Of a stretch of 64,000 nt of DNA, positions 34,424 to 45,449 are shown piece after piece (the stretch's first letter is position 1; each line of letters opens with the position of its first letter). A model generated the notes under the pieces. The model ran no database searches and was not told the DNA's origin. It saw only the letters and a list, made by a program, of their open reading frames with translations. The translations under genes and the position numbers were made by a program. The DNA comes from Trichaptum fuscoviolaceum. Taxonomy: Eukaryota > Basidiomycota > Agaricomycetes > Hymenochaetales > Trichaptaceae. Location of the stretch: the NCBI GenBank assembly GCA_910574455.1, contig CAJSYZ010000005.1, forward strand, positions 4,588,001 to 4,652,000, in the 5' to 3' direction.

Positions 34424-36016
34424 ATGGTCGACAACCAGACAGCAGAGTATTGGCGTAAAAGTGATGAGCATTGCTTTCCATCCTCGGGGCTCGAGAATGG
34501 TCGAGTCCCTCTCCTACCGGTTCGTCTTCCTCCATGTCTCAGCTTCGTTCATATTGACGTACCTCTCTGCCGACCACAGCTGGATAACGATCACGACAGA
34601 GGTGCTCGACATACGGCCACACATCCTCACCACATCGTTGAAGACGGTTTTAAGCTATCCACATCTTCAGCGTTTACTCCAAACGGCTCTTTACAAGCAT
34701 CACTTGAGAATGCACTTCGTCGGCGTGAGTCACAACGTGCTGGCTATGAGCACATCAAAGGCAGAATCACACATCCTCAAAGAGCGGGTGATGTTGGGGT
34801 GAGAGAATCCGCAGGCATGTACGGAAACGAGCGTGAGTCCCTGAAGTGACCTGTCTTGTATACACCACTGACGCATAGCATGGACAGACCATGGAACACC
34901 TCAAAACGACATGACAAACCAGTTGTCTTTCAAGTATCAATCCGGAGCTATTATCAACCACCCTGTCATATTGTACCTTGACGACCGTATAACGCCCTGG
35001 GATCTGTTAAGGGTAATTCAGGAGGGATCGCCACCTGATCAAGCTTGTCGCCGCTCCAATCAAGAACTCACCAGCTCGGAACCAGCAACTCGAAATGTCT
35101 TAGACCAGCGGCATGCCCTACCCAATCCTTCTCAAAGGCCACGCAGTCGCGAGTCCTACCTGAATCTATCTTCGAATCATGCGACTAGTGCATCGACCAG
35201 CCTGCGTGCATGGACCACGGGGTATCGAACACCGGTGCCTAGCCCGGAAAGTATTGTAGCCTCAGCAGACTATAGTATTTCCGACCACCGCCACTCGCAG
35301 CTCCCGACACCCTCACCAAGCACTGACAGTCATGCCTCTTTGCTTGTCGATTCTCCCCCATTTCCTGCAGTTCGTTCCGAATATACTAGTATGGGCCAAG
35401 GACTAAGTTACCCTGAAGCTGCAGTGCAGCTCGCGGTGCCAACCATGAGCAATCCCTACCCATACCCACAGTCGGTCGCGTACGGCCCATCGCAAGCGGG
35501 ACCAAGCACCTTGTCTCTCCCTACACCTCAACTGACGCCCCTCTCTGCGCAAGTTGCAGTATCCCGGAAGAGGGGCACGGAAACGCGAGATACCGCATCG
35601 CTACCTGCACCAGCTGCAAAGAAGAAGGGCGGCAATGGGAAGGGACCAGGGCGTATCCCGAATCCCAAGGACTTCAAATGTACCGTAGCTGGCTGCGATG
35701 CTGCGTATGAATCTGAAGGATCCCGAGACAGACATGTAAAGAGAGTCACGATCGTACTCAGCGTCTGCATTGTCCAAATGCAGAATGTACGAAGCCGGGA
35801 AAAGGGGGACCGTCAACATTTCGAGACATGTCGGATCTTGTTCGCCATGTATACAAATCCAATTCTAAATGCTGGGCCGCAGCGCCTGAGCTGCCCGTAG
35901 AATGGCCGCAGGATAACAAGGAAGCAGTGAAAAGCACATTGTTGAAGTTGAGTGAGGGAAGGAAACGGGAACTTAAACTGCAGGCAGCAGTCACAGCTTT
36001 TCAGCTAGAGCAATGA
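34424..36016 (+). pseudogene. C2H2 zinc-finger protein, copy 4 (single 2-bp frameshift)
   Basis: Best-preserved copy. Exon 1 is 34424-34832 (MVDNQTAEYWRKSDEHC...), the intron is 34833-34887 (55 bp) and exon 2 is 34888-36016. The order is an acidic/Ser-Pro-rich N-terminal half, PYPQSVAYGPSQAG, basic AAKKKGGNGKGPGRIP, then finger 1 (FKCTVAGCDAAYESEG...). Within finger 1 an extra AG (about 35741-35744) shifts the frame before the last His, and the shifted frame stops at 35900. Without that shift the same frame would run to the TGA at 36014. The protein as it stands lacks the second zinc unit and the basic C-terminus. An indel error in the sequence is possible. Inferred role: nuclear DNA-binding regulator. 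Confidence 0.78.
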
Positions 36017-37905
36017 TGGATGTTGTTACATCTCGGAGGTAGGTACTTTATTGCACTAGAATTGTACTGCATTGTGTATTATGTATAGATATGTATAACG
36101 GGAGACATTGGCAATACACTTTAGATTATGGTCAGAGTACATGACATACCCATGAGATGTAAGGCAAGTCTGTGTTCATTTTCTCGGGATTGTGATGATG
36201 AGCCAGATATAGCACTATACATGTGCATTGACGATAATCTTCATCTATGCTGCTGTCTCCGGAGCTTTGAAGGTTGCAAAGGGGGTTTGGGGGCAAGAAC
36301 AAAGTGAGTCAGCTTGGAAATAATTTGCTTGTTTAAAGCAATTCCGATAGAATTCCTCACCATTCTGAACTCCTGCAGGTTCAAATTGCAGTCAGGTCTG
36401 GGGACGTGCTGACAAGTGTATCCCGCCGAGTGCCGAGTCTGCGATTGCCGTATCAACCCATGCCGGCGGTATTCCCGGACGTGCCGGGCAGACGGCAGGT
36501 CAAGAGATCGGCCCCATATTCCAGGCCTATGCATTACCACCATCTGTGGCTCTGTCGGTGTGTGTGCAAGGGTGTCCGTGTGGGCGATAGTGTACTATTC
36601 TAAGTTACGTCCTGCCAGTGGCCCTGAGTGCGGGTGGCATCACTACAAGCCATGCCAGTGAAGTTCACGTTGATCCTCTTCACTTGTATAATCCATTCTA
36701 TTCTCTTGTTGTACTCCTTGTCCTCTGAAATTTAAGCCAAGACATGCGAGGCACCCGTTTGGTAGGATTCATCGGATTTACACATTGCAACCGTTGCTTA
36801 CGCATATGGCCTCCGCCATGTGAATTAAAAAGAGCTCATTTTGGTCGTCTCCCGTCGCGGAACTTGACATCAACACATTTCCGCGAGGAGCGAGCTCTGC
36901 AGACGACACATCATTTGGTGTGTATGGCATTGAGTGTGAGTAGCTTCAAGATGCTCACTGTTGACTTGATAACCGGATAGATCAAGGACGGGCGCATCCA
37001 ACAGCCCCAAACTAAGTGATGGCGGACCGGCTGCAATCCACATTTCATCTTTGTCTCGCCAAGTAGCAATGTTGTTCTTTCTTGGTCCATTTCTATGGAG
37101 CTGCGCAAGAAACCAAGGATGGGCCTTGAGGGTCTCTGAAATGTCTCTGCTCTTTCCTAGAACAATCATACCTAACCTACATATATTATTTCTACGCTTC
37201 CCCAGATCAATGAGAAATGAATCGAGGCATTGAGTATCGGGCCTTCTACTGTTTTTCTAACAGCGCAACGAGTTCAGAGTCCGTTCTGACCACTGCCACG
37301 TCAAGGCCTACTCACTCCGGGCCTTTGGTAAATCAACGCAGCCCTCGTCAAACGTACTATCTTGAAGCAACGATTCACATGGCCTTTTCAAGTTTGTGGT
37401 GCCGGCTGCCTCTCTGCACCTGTATTTGCGTTCGTTGCGAGTCCCCTGGCCTGGAAGGTTTTATACTACATTTGTTGTAGGTCAGTCGTCTATGTTTTCC
37501 TGATGGGCAAGAATACACTGCTCATTGCCTTTGTGTAGTTCGAAGATCTGGACTGTCCTGCAATGAGTGCAAGACTCATTTATTAGCTTTTCTGTGAATG
37601 GAATTGATAGTGTAGGTAAGTGGTTTGTAGATGCCTTGTAGCAGTTTTGGTTCATGGTTGCGTTCGGTGAGCATACACGTACTTTAGGGGTGTTGGAATT
37701 GAACCTTCACTCGCATACGCAACGTTTTATGAGCTGATACGATCCGTGCAGATTTCTCTGGAGTCGGCGGAGAGACACCAACTAAGAAACCCATCTTCCT
37801 CGCATCTGAAGGCGAAATATATGCGTGCAATAGTCTCTACAAGAGTCTATACATAACAACCAGGACAACAAAAGCCGGAAATGCGTATGTGGAAGACAGC
37901 AATAA
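36017..37905. other. Convergent intergenic spacer, unit 4
   Basis: Contains the GC-rich block (about 36450-36600) and the minus-strand exon pair (about 36980-37275; RDISETLKAHPWFLAQLH...DEMWIAAGPPSL). No other gene was recognised. Confidence 0.5.
36980..37275 (-). pseudogene. Conserved minus-strand exon pair, unit 4
   Basis: Hydrophobic IHFSLIWGSVEIIYVG, then a GTAGGTTAGGTATG donor-like region, an AGAGCAG acceptor-like site and the RDISETLKAHP...AAGPPSLSLGLLDAPVLDLSG segment. A stop lies upstream of the hydrophobic stretch. Function unknown. Confidence 0.33.
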
Positions 37906-39716
37906 TCAAATATGCGGTATGAATTTTGTCCAAACAACTGTATCGAACGCAGAGGGAGGAAGGCGACGAAGGGACAGAAGGGCGAGAATGAGGAGGGAAA
38001 GGCGGGCGACGGGATATATAATGGCAGGTGGCGTTTCTACGGACTTTTTTATGCGCGTGTAGTAAATATCCCCAGGACTTCCGGGCCAAGAGTTCCTATA
38101 GATCCTCCATTTATCATAAACAAAACGTGTGTAGACAGGAGCAGCTGCGATGATGAGAAGACACATGCATACGATGGTCAGAGAAGCTGTCCGCCAGAGG
38201 ATCCGTTCAACAGGCGAAGGGAAGTCGAAGTGCCATGCAGCACAGTGGATCGCCCCAAATGCGGCGCCTGCTAAGGCAGAGAAGATCAAAAGCGGCCTCG
38301 TTTCGGCTTCTTCGCTGGAGAACATCATCCGCATGATCACCTGCATGTCATCCTCATTGAAGAGCAGTTCGAACGCCGGTTTGTTGTGCATTTTGTCCTT
38401 GGCATCGCTATAGCTTTCTAGGTCAGCGTACCAGCCAGGTTGAAGGATCTGTTTCATTGGGAGGAACATGAGCAGGTTCGGCAAGTAGAACAGCTTCGTG
38501 ATGACAAGTTTGCAGGTCGTCCAAATCGAGTTAATGGCGCGACGAAAGTGCGATCTCGTCCTCGCAGAACCTGAGCTTTGTAAAGGTCCGACCTCGGGAT
38601 TAACATCCTTCTGTCTTCGGTGGCATATCTGATGACGTAGAGCGCGGATCGTATCCAGAAGCCACTCTGGAATGGACGATAGTGCTGAAAGCATTGCCTG
38701 CGCGGAGTTTCGGAGATAATCTCTCAGCCGGAACTCGTCTTCAAGTTCGGCAAATTTCCAGCTCTCCGCACTGCCTTTGTTCCGCGTCTCGTTCTCGCCA
38801 TCTCTAGCCTTCCTTGCCTCTACAAGTCGCCTCTCCAACCCCTTCGTGCGGATGATGATCGGACATCGGACATCGAGCGGCTTGCTCCACCAGAAAAGAT
38901 ACATGATACTGTTCAGTCCAGCCAACGCAGCCGTCGTAAGCTCGAGCTCCGTGATCGTCAAGTGCTGGTGTGCGCGTGCGATGAGCTGGATGATGAACCA
39001 CGTAATTTGCAGTAGAGCGACTCCTTTTGAGAGAGCATCGCCTTTGCTTCGGTCTTCGATCTCTTTCGCGGTCGTCTCCGGGAAGTCAATCAGTCGCTTC
39101 TTCAGTAGTTCCTGAAGGTCAAAGAAATCGATCATGCTTTCCTGCACGACGATCCCCTCCTTCTCTGTTTCATAGCGGTGCCAATACCAGACAGAGAATT
39201 CGTCGCCCTCTATGAAGTTCACTTTGAAGCCTCCCATCTGCAAAAAATGCGCATGTGTCATTGTCCACTGCACACCTAATAAATCTGTTCAACTAAATCT
39301 ATTCCGAATTTGAAGACGAATAAATTATTACATGACTTCGGTCTTGCTTTATTTATCGTCTCCCTTATCTCCACGGCGCCCCGCCACTGCTTGAATGCCC
39401 ACATGATCATCACCTCTGGCGCGAGCAGGGCCAGAATCATGAGGAAAATCCGGCGCTTCAACAGCGACCAGCTACTCTCCTCAAGGAATGGCACATTCGG
39501 GTGCACGGATACCCATGTCACAGCAAACGTCGTCGCCAGGCAGCTCCAAACGATGTCCCAAACGGAGCGACCAGGGCAAGAACAGTCGTTGGAGCATTCG
39601 TCTCGCGTGAAGATTGGCGCATCGTAGGCCAGCGGGTCCGCGAAGGACGGGGCGACGGGTACAGCACTCGTGCCGTAGTGTCGGGCGAGAAACAAGTATG
39701 CAAGAATGAGGAGCAT
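37906..39716 (-). CDS. Multi-pass membrane protein, paralogue E
   Basis: Exon 1 is 39332-39716, the intron is 39276-39331 (56 bp) and exon 2 is 37906-39275, giving 584 residues, uninterrupted. Residues 1-20 look like a signal sequence or anchor. C41, C45 and C47 precede CPGRSVWDIVWSC. Hydrophobic segments lie at about 52-72, 88-108, 212-228, 240-258, 458-476, 492-512 and 550-566, suggesting a seven-span protein. Residues 146-185, the loop before AETRPLL (about 430-452) and the loop after YDKW (about 520-535) vary most between paralogues. An upstream ATG (39791) overlaps the TATATA box and is rejected. Last gene of the array in the window. Function unknown. Confidence 0.87.
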
Positions 39717-40280
39717 GGTACGGGATGGCAGGCAGGGAACAAGGTCTGAAGAGATGACAAGTACATGCCTATATAGCGTGAACGAGACCAACAGCGTGTT
39801 TACTCACCGAGCACGATGCCCAAGCTCTTCCATTCATACCGCCCATCAACACGCGCCCATCGCGCTGATCACATACATCAGTAAACGCACAATTGTCCCT
39901 ATTCTCAAGTGATGTTGAACGAGTGCATCCAGTTCATTCGTCACATTCAGATCTCCTGCTAAGAGCCAGTGTGGTTGGCGTACGTGTACGTGCAAGGACG
40001 AGTGCGACGTGAGGCGCCCGAGAATGTCAGAGGCCGTGTGCACAGGTTCTGTCCTCATGTTTGCGGCAATGAAGCGCTTCCCAGCAATTCAGTCAGATTA
40101 TAAACTTATCAGGTGGATTATTAGATGCCAAAAAGTGCATATGAGACGAAGGGAAAGAAGGCTCACCTGCGAAATGCGAAAGCAACGTTGGCTGCAGAGA
40201 TGAAGCCATCAGCCTACCAACAAAGTGGAAGGACCTCGAGTCTTGATTGCACCGATCTTCGACTATCACAGATACATCAG
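39717..40280. other. Upstream spacer of copy E and end of the array
   Basis: Homologous to the 5' spacers of the other units as far as about 40265, then replaced by Plavaka-associated sequence. 39750-39910 is nearly identical to 1559-1740. No gene was recognised. Confidence 0.5.
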
Positions 40281-40299
40281 GGAAACTACTTTCTGCTGA

Positions 40300-40883
40300 A
40301 AGTGACTTAAGTGTTACTTAAACGTCCTGAGAGACTGAAGTCTTAAATAAGGCAAGCTTCACTTATTCATGCATGTCCTCCCATTATTCAGGACAAGTTG
40401 GCTGAAATAAGTGCGGGCTGGCTTAAATAAGGAAAGATGGCTGAATCAGTGCTCTAAGTGTTTCAGGCATTCAGCACCCCAGTGCTCCAGTGTATCATCC
40501 TTTAATTACAGCAGTAGACAAGTGTTGTAAGACAAATTGCAGTGCTCAAGAGTCTAAGTGCATAAGAACGATCCAAGTATTTCATTGCATCAGAAATATA
40601 TAAGACAACATTATTTAGCTATCAGTGCCTCAGTGTTCAAGTACATCAGTCATCTACGCAAGACTAAGCATAGCAGTCGCTATGAAGGGATCCCCCACGA
40701 CATTACCGTGAACCTCTGCCGTGACGGGCAGTGGCAGGTCACACTTCGCTGCCGTACCTTCAATTCTGCATGTTCTTTGGCGGACCAGTAGAAACGAAGG
40801 CTGCTCTGCGAGTCGATGGTAATATAATATTGAGCGCACGGACAGAAACGAAAAGAAGAGGCTCACCAGTGATCGATTTGCCC
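40300..40883. repeat. Left subterminal region of the Plavaka element
   Basis: Non-coding. It contains recurring short motifs: AGTGACTTAAGTGTTACTT (self-inverse), CTTAAATAAGG twice, CAGTGCTC three times and CAGTGTTCAAGT once. Subterminal repeat clusters of this kind are the usual transposase-binding zones of CACTA-type elements. That role is inferred. Confidence 0.4.
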
Positions 40884-41092
40884 TTAGAAGTCTACGCAGT
40901 CCGTAGCCGAATCCCATTTTGAAGTGTTGTCCTCCTCATGATCACCATCTCCACCTAAATCCTTGTCCTTGCCCTTGCCCTCGCCTTCGCCCTCGTCCTC
41001 GTCCTCGCCTTCGCCCTCGTCCTCGTCCTCGCCCTCGTCCTCGCCCTCGCCCTCGTCCTCGTCCTCGCCCTCGTCCTCAATCTTCTCAACGC

Positions 41093-41126
<34 letters not shown>

Positions 41127-44100
41127 AATCTTCTCAACGCCCTCGTCCCCGCTCTCGCTCAGGTCGTCGTCGCCCTTAGCATTAGCATGTTTGTCCTCTG
41201 CATCACCTTCCATCTCGCTTCTATGTTCAGCCCCCTCACACTCTTCGCCCTTATCGTCGGTTCCGTCTTCCCAATTATCAGCGCCTTCGTCATACGCTTT
41301 CTCGCAGGTCGAATCTGCATCTACACCGTCAAAATACAAGGAAAAGTCCCTGCCAGTGATACCCGATCCAACAAGTTCGGTGTTCTTTCTCGTGTCGATA
41401 TCTGTACTGGCATCGTAAGCTAGGAGGCGGGATCGAACCTTTTCCCAGTTTGATTCAGTGAAGAAAGAGGGATTCGACAACAAGTTAACATAGTCGTCCG
41501 TATGAGGCTGCCACAGAGCGCTAGTGAAATACCACTCAGCGCCGCCAAGTTCTTCTTTGATATTTTGCAACCGAGCCACCTGTTTATCAATGGCAACCTT
41601 GACCTATCCATGAGAAGATCAGCGGATAAGGACAATATAAGTACTGAAAAAATAGATACCGCTGTTGCCGCAAGGGCGAGGGCACCGATAGGCTTTCCTA
41701 TGGTGTTTCTGTCCAGTATTTTATGCCGACCCATGGCCAAGACAATGTGTACGGACAACACTGAGACCACAAGGTCAGAGCAGAACAGTCCTTGCTTCTG
41801 TACATTTAGGGTCAATGCATGGACACAAAACGCGACAATAAACACTCTTTTACTTACCCTCTCCATACTATACCAGCTTTCCCATAGAAACGGTTCGGCT
41901 TTCTTCTTGTCAACTAGCGTCTGCAACGTCTTCACAATTGCTTCGTTTTGCATTGACTTTAATTGTTCGCCGCTGATAAAACTGGCAACTGATTGCTCAG
42001 CTTTCTCGAAAAGTTTCTTGCGCCAGCTATCAGAGCATCTCTGGGCCGCCTGAAATACGAGGATTGCATCTCAATTTGGTAAAGGTAACTTGAGAATAAG
42101 TAAAAATGACTCAACTAGAGAGACAGATATCAGCGAACTGAGTTTCGTAACTAAGTTCCACAGAATCAAACACTTTCCCCCACAGTGAGCTGATGAGCTT
42201 ATTGTCCGGGGTTTGCCATGGTGTGACGGATTTTCCAACTGCGCGAAATAGTGAAGGTAATAGAATATGAGTCCAACCTGCCTGAGTACCGGGAGGGAGA
42301 CACTGGTTCGTCGCCCTTTTCCTGCCTGGCACGCGAGATCCTTCCCTTCCTTCATTTCGATCCTTGTCCTCAAGTCCCACTGATGTCTGCATATAAGTAA
42401 ATCAACAAAATATGTCATAGAAATGAATTTGATTCGACAAACTGAGCTAGTAGTCCGAGAGACTTTGCGATGACCTTGATAAGCCCCAGTCACTAACACT
42501 TCGGGTCCGGGGGTGCAGGATGCACTCTTCATTGCAAGCAACGGTGCCCGAGGTGCTAACGACATGTTTCGACCACCAGACTATTAAGAAAAGAAGGTGA
42601 ATGCTCACATTTAGAGTGTATCAATCGACTCTCACTTACTTCATTATCAGCCACAAGCGACTGCCTCTTGCGATTAGAGGTAGCGGATCCAATCTCCGGC
42701 TGCAACACGTCAGAAAGCTGTTATCCAAGGCAAGTGAGCAGATCGAAAAGAAGCACTTACCGTCGTATCGGCCTCAGGCCGATAAGGAATATCAGAGGGG
42801 TTCCTCTTCTTACTCAAGTCCTTTCCGCCTGATCAGATACGAACTTAAAATGCCGGTTACCATAGAATTGACACTTACTGTGGCACCGGCCGGTGTGTCC
42901 ATGTCAGTCAACAATGACTTCTTGATCTTGACAGTTTTATTATCCAATTGAAATGGCTGAAAATAAGTAAACATAAAATGAAGGAATTCATTGCACATCA
43001 AGGTAGAAGAATTACCACATTAACCTGAGAGTCGGTGTCTGGTGGCGACTTCCTCTTTCCGTTCTTTGTGACTGTGATTTCCTATTCATATGCACCCATT
43101 AGCGATTGACTCAAAGTGAAGAAGGAAACGAATAGTTGCCACAGGAGAGCACCGGAAGTGAGCCTAGGGTGCATCAACACTCACACATACCTGTACACGG
43201 GGTTCCAAGGCTAGTGATTGCACCTTACAACCATAAATAAGGGGGGAACGAGAGAAGTTGAAATAAGATAGACTCACCGGTGCGCTAGCTGCGAATTAGC
43301 AGTTCTCTTGTTTGCATCCTATCAAAATACCAATTCAGTAAGCAATGAAGGAAGGATGTATCATGAAGATCACTGTCTGGTACTCACCTGTCCACCTGGT
43401 TTTATCTTGTGGTTCTTATCCTCGAGTACGGGAAGGGATTGCTCAGTAGATTGAAAAATGTAAATGATATGACGTCGCTTACCGTTGAAACCTGCGACCC
43501 GGAAAGAGTGTCATGCAATAACTTCCTTTTCTTCGAGTTGACGTTGCTGCTACCTCCATCCTGTTCATGACACGGCAGTTGGCAGATAAATAATAACGAA
43601 GGAATATGAACAAACAGTCATGGAGTAACTGACATGAATCGAACAGTAATCAGTCGGACTCACACAAGCTTGAGCCGGCCTTGTTAGCCTCTTCGGATCG
43701 CTTCCACCCTATAAACAAGTTATTCAGACTGCACTTGCCATTCTAATGCTCCATCAACTCACTGCATTTGATTCCGAATCGACAAGATGTGCCTTCTGTT
43801 GTACACTGATTGTGCTATTTTTTACACCATGATAGCTTGTAAGGGTTATTGTTTCTCCTTCATCCTCCCAGGGACTTAAGTTTTCATCATCTGGCAATGG
43901 GATGGTGTGTCTGGTGTAGCTTTGCGTCAGCAAGACTCATAATACAGTGGTAGCAAAGACAAGAGCGTCCGAGTCAATGTTGCAGGTGAAGGACTTCCAA
44001 GTTGGGTCTCGGCCCGGGAGTGTCACGCCGGTCACTGGCACTGCCAGTGCATTCGCTGCCAGTGGCAGGCTCATTAGTCGTAATCTAGTACTAGTCGGGA

Positions 44101-45212
44101 TGATGTTTAATAATTGAGTCTAAATCAAGCTTCGCACTCACTATTACATCGACTTGACAGTACCAGATACTGATTCAGACGCAATGAAGATTCAAACTTC
44201 AAACTCACAAATTGATCCTTTCTGAGACTGGCAACTCAAGACCTCCACCCTCTTCACCGATGAAAGTGGAATCATCTGTGTTGCGAAGCGCCCTGACAGG
44301 GCGTTTTGTCTTGTCGTTCCGCCTTGACGTAGCGGGCGAGTCTATTATGTCCGTTTCTTCACCAGAAAGACTCTCGTTCGGTCCTGCAGGAGCGTGAAAG
44401 AATGCGTCGCTGGGAGTGGCGGCAGACCTGGACATCTTTGCGGTCTGCACACGTGTGCGAAATGGAAGTTCACCTTTGGAATCTTCCTTCCTAGCCTTTT
44501 TTGCAGGCTTCCTGTTTGGCTCATCCATACTCGCTGCTTCGCATGAACGTGAGTCACAGTGTTCAACCTCCAAGCTTTGAGATCATCTGAAAATGTATAG
44601 GCAATGTTACTCACGAATATCCAAGTCTTCGTTGTGTCCATCTTCACAACCCGATACGTCTTTAACATCGTTCTTCGAGCCTGTTTATGCTAGTTCAAAT
44701 CTGTGTCATCACTGATCTAAAGTTGAAGACTTACTACTAGCTTCGCCTTTTGGCTTTCTACGTCCACGTTTGCCAGTGAGTTTGGGCACTGTTGAGCCCA
44801 TCTGGGTGCGTGTCTCAAGAGCCTTCGACAAGTTGTTTTCAAGCTCTACGGTCTCTAGCATCGCTGCTTCTTGGTTCTCTGCTGCAGTCACCTTCTTGCG
44901 AACCTTGTCAGCTGCCTCTTGTTCTTTTGCTGCCCGTTTTTGCTCCGCAGCGAGTTTTTTCCTCTCTTTCGCAACCGCGACTTGCTGGGCTGCAGCTCTG
45001 CGGAAAGCTGCCCGCTCTTCCTTCTGCTTTTCCTTCTCTTCCTTCTCCTTCAATGCCTCATCCCGCCTTTCTGCCTGCCGTACTTTCTTTTTCTCTTTTT
45101 CTTCCTTCTCCCGCAATATCTCCTCCTGTGTTCGTCTTGTTCTGAGCTGTTCAACTACTGCTCCGGGGTGCTGATCGCTGTTCTTAGCCCTTGTCTGTCT
45201 TCGAGTTGACAT
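40884..45212 (-). CDS. Plavaka companion gene, multi-exon (exon map incomplete)
   Basis: The first exon is 44735-45212 (MSTRRQTRAKNSDQHPG...), a long Lys/Glu/Arg-rich coiled coil. A 54 bp intron (GTAAGT...CAG) leads to a Ser/Asp-rich exon (about 44616-44680). An exon near 44205-44575 carries a basic KPAKKARKED segment. Many small exons follow between about 44200 and 41950. Then come SMQNEAIVKTLQTLVDKKK (about 41840-41960) and the last exon 40884-41579, with AEWYFTSALWQP and a very acidic GEGEDEDEGEDEDEG tail. At least one phase, between the second and third exons, could not be reconciled. The gene is divergent from the transposase with a 237 bp gap. No domain was recognised; an accessory nuclear protein of the transposon is inferred. 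Confidence 0.5.
40965..41150 (-). repeat. Acidic GAGGAC/GAGGGC hexamer repeat in the companion gene
   Basis: Imperfect hexamers and trimers that read Glu-Asp/Glu-Gly on the minus strand and stay in frame. A DEGVEKIE unit interrupts them twice. The length is a multiple of three throughout, consistent with coding use. Confidence 0.8.
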
Positions 45213-45449
45213 TTTGTGCAGTGTTTTGAGTCTTGTATGAGGATAAGATGGATCGAAGGTGCAAGTTCAAGATCAGGGAGGCGGGGGCGTCTATCTTAGA
45301 CAAGTTGAAAATTTACGCCCACTACTGCTATGACTAATTTTAACTCAGGTTCACTCAGGCTCACTGGCAGCCTCAGGCTGAGGCTCAGGTGTGAGACCCA
45401 AAGACCCAAGACGTGTACTAGTACTACTACTGAGGCTACATTCAAGTTG
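45213..45449. promoter_or_regulatory. Divergent promoter between Plavaka companion gene and transposase
   Basis: 237 bp between the two start codons. It contains repeated GGCTCA / CTCAGGCTC motifs (about 45345-45390) and an ACTAGTACTACTACT run at about 45416-45431. No clear TATA box was found. Co-expression of the two genes is inferred from the layout. Confidence 0.4.

Larger units (their letters stand above)
1..40280. repeat. Tandem array of divergent membrane-protein / zinc-finger gene pairs (five units)
   Basis: The same order of sequence blocks recurs from 1, 7782, 21766, 29930 and 37906: a minus-strand membrane-protein gene, a spacer of about 2.6-3 kb, a plus-strand zinc-finger gene, then a spacer of about 1.7-2 kb to the 3' end of the next membrane gene. 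Coding and spacer sequence are both recognisably homologous between units. Unit spacing is about 8 kb once the Tc1 and LTR insertions in unit 2 are removed. Homology to the other units fades at about 40265-40285, where the Plavaka element begins, so the array may resume beyond that element. The right edge is approximate. Confidence 0.9.

Noticed and set aside
39717..39791. Upstream in-frame start (MVSFTLYRH...) for membrane copies C, D and E
   Set aside because: The extension overlaps the conserved TATATA box and is closed by a stop or lacks ATG in copies A and B, so MLLILA is the shared start.
40965..41150. Repeat block considered as a CRISPR array or simple microsatellite
   Set aside because: There are no spacers. 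The units are hexamers in a coding frame on the minus strand, and the organism is a fungus.
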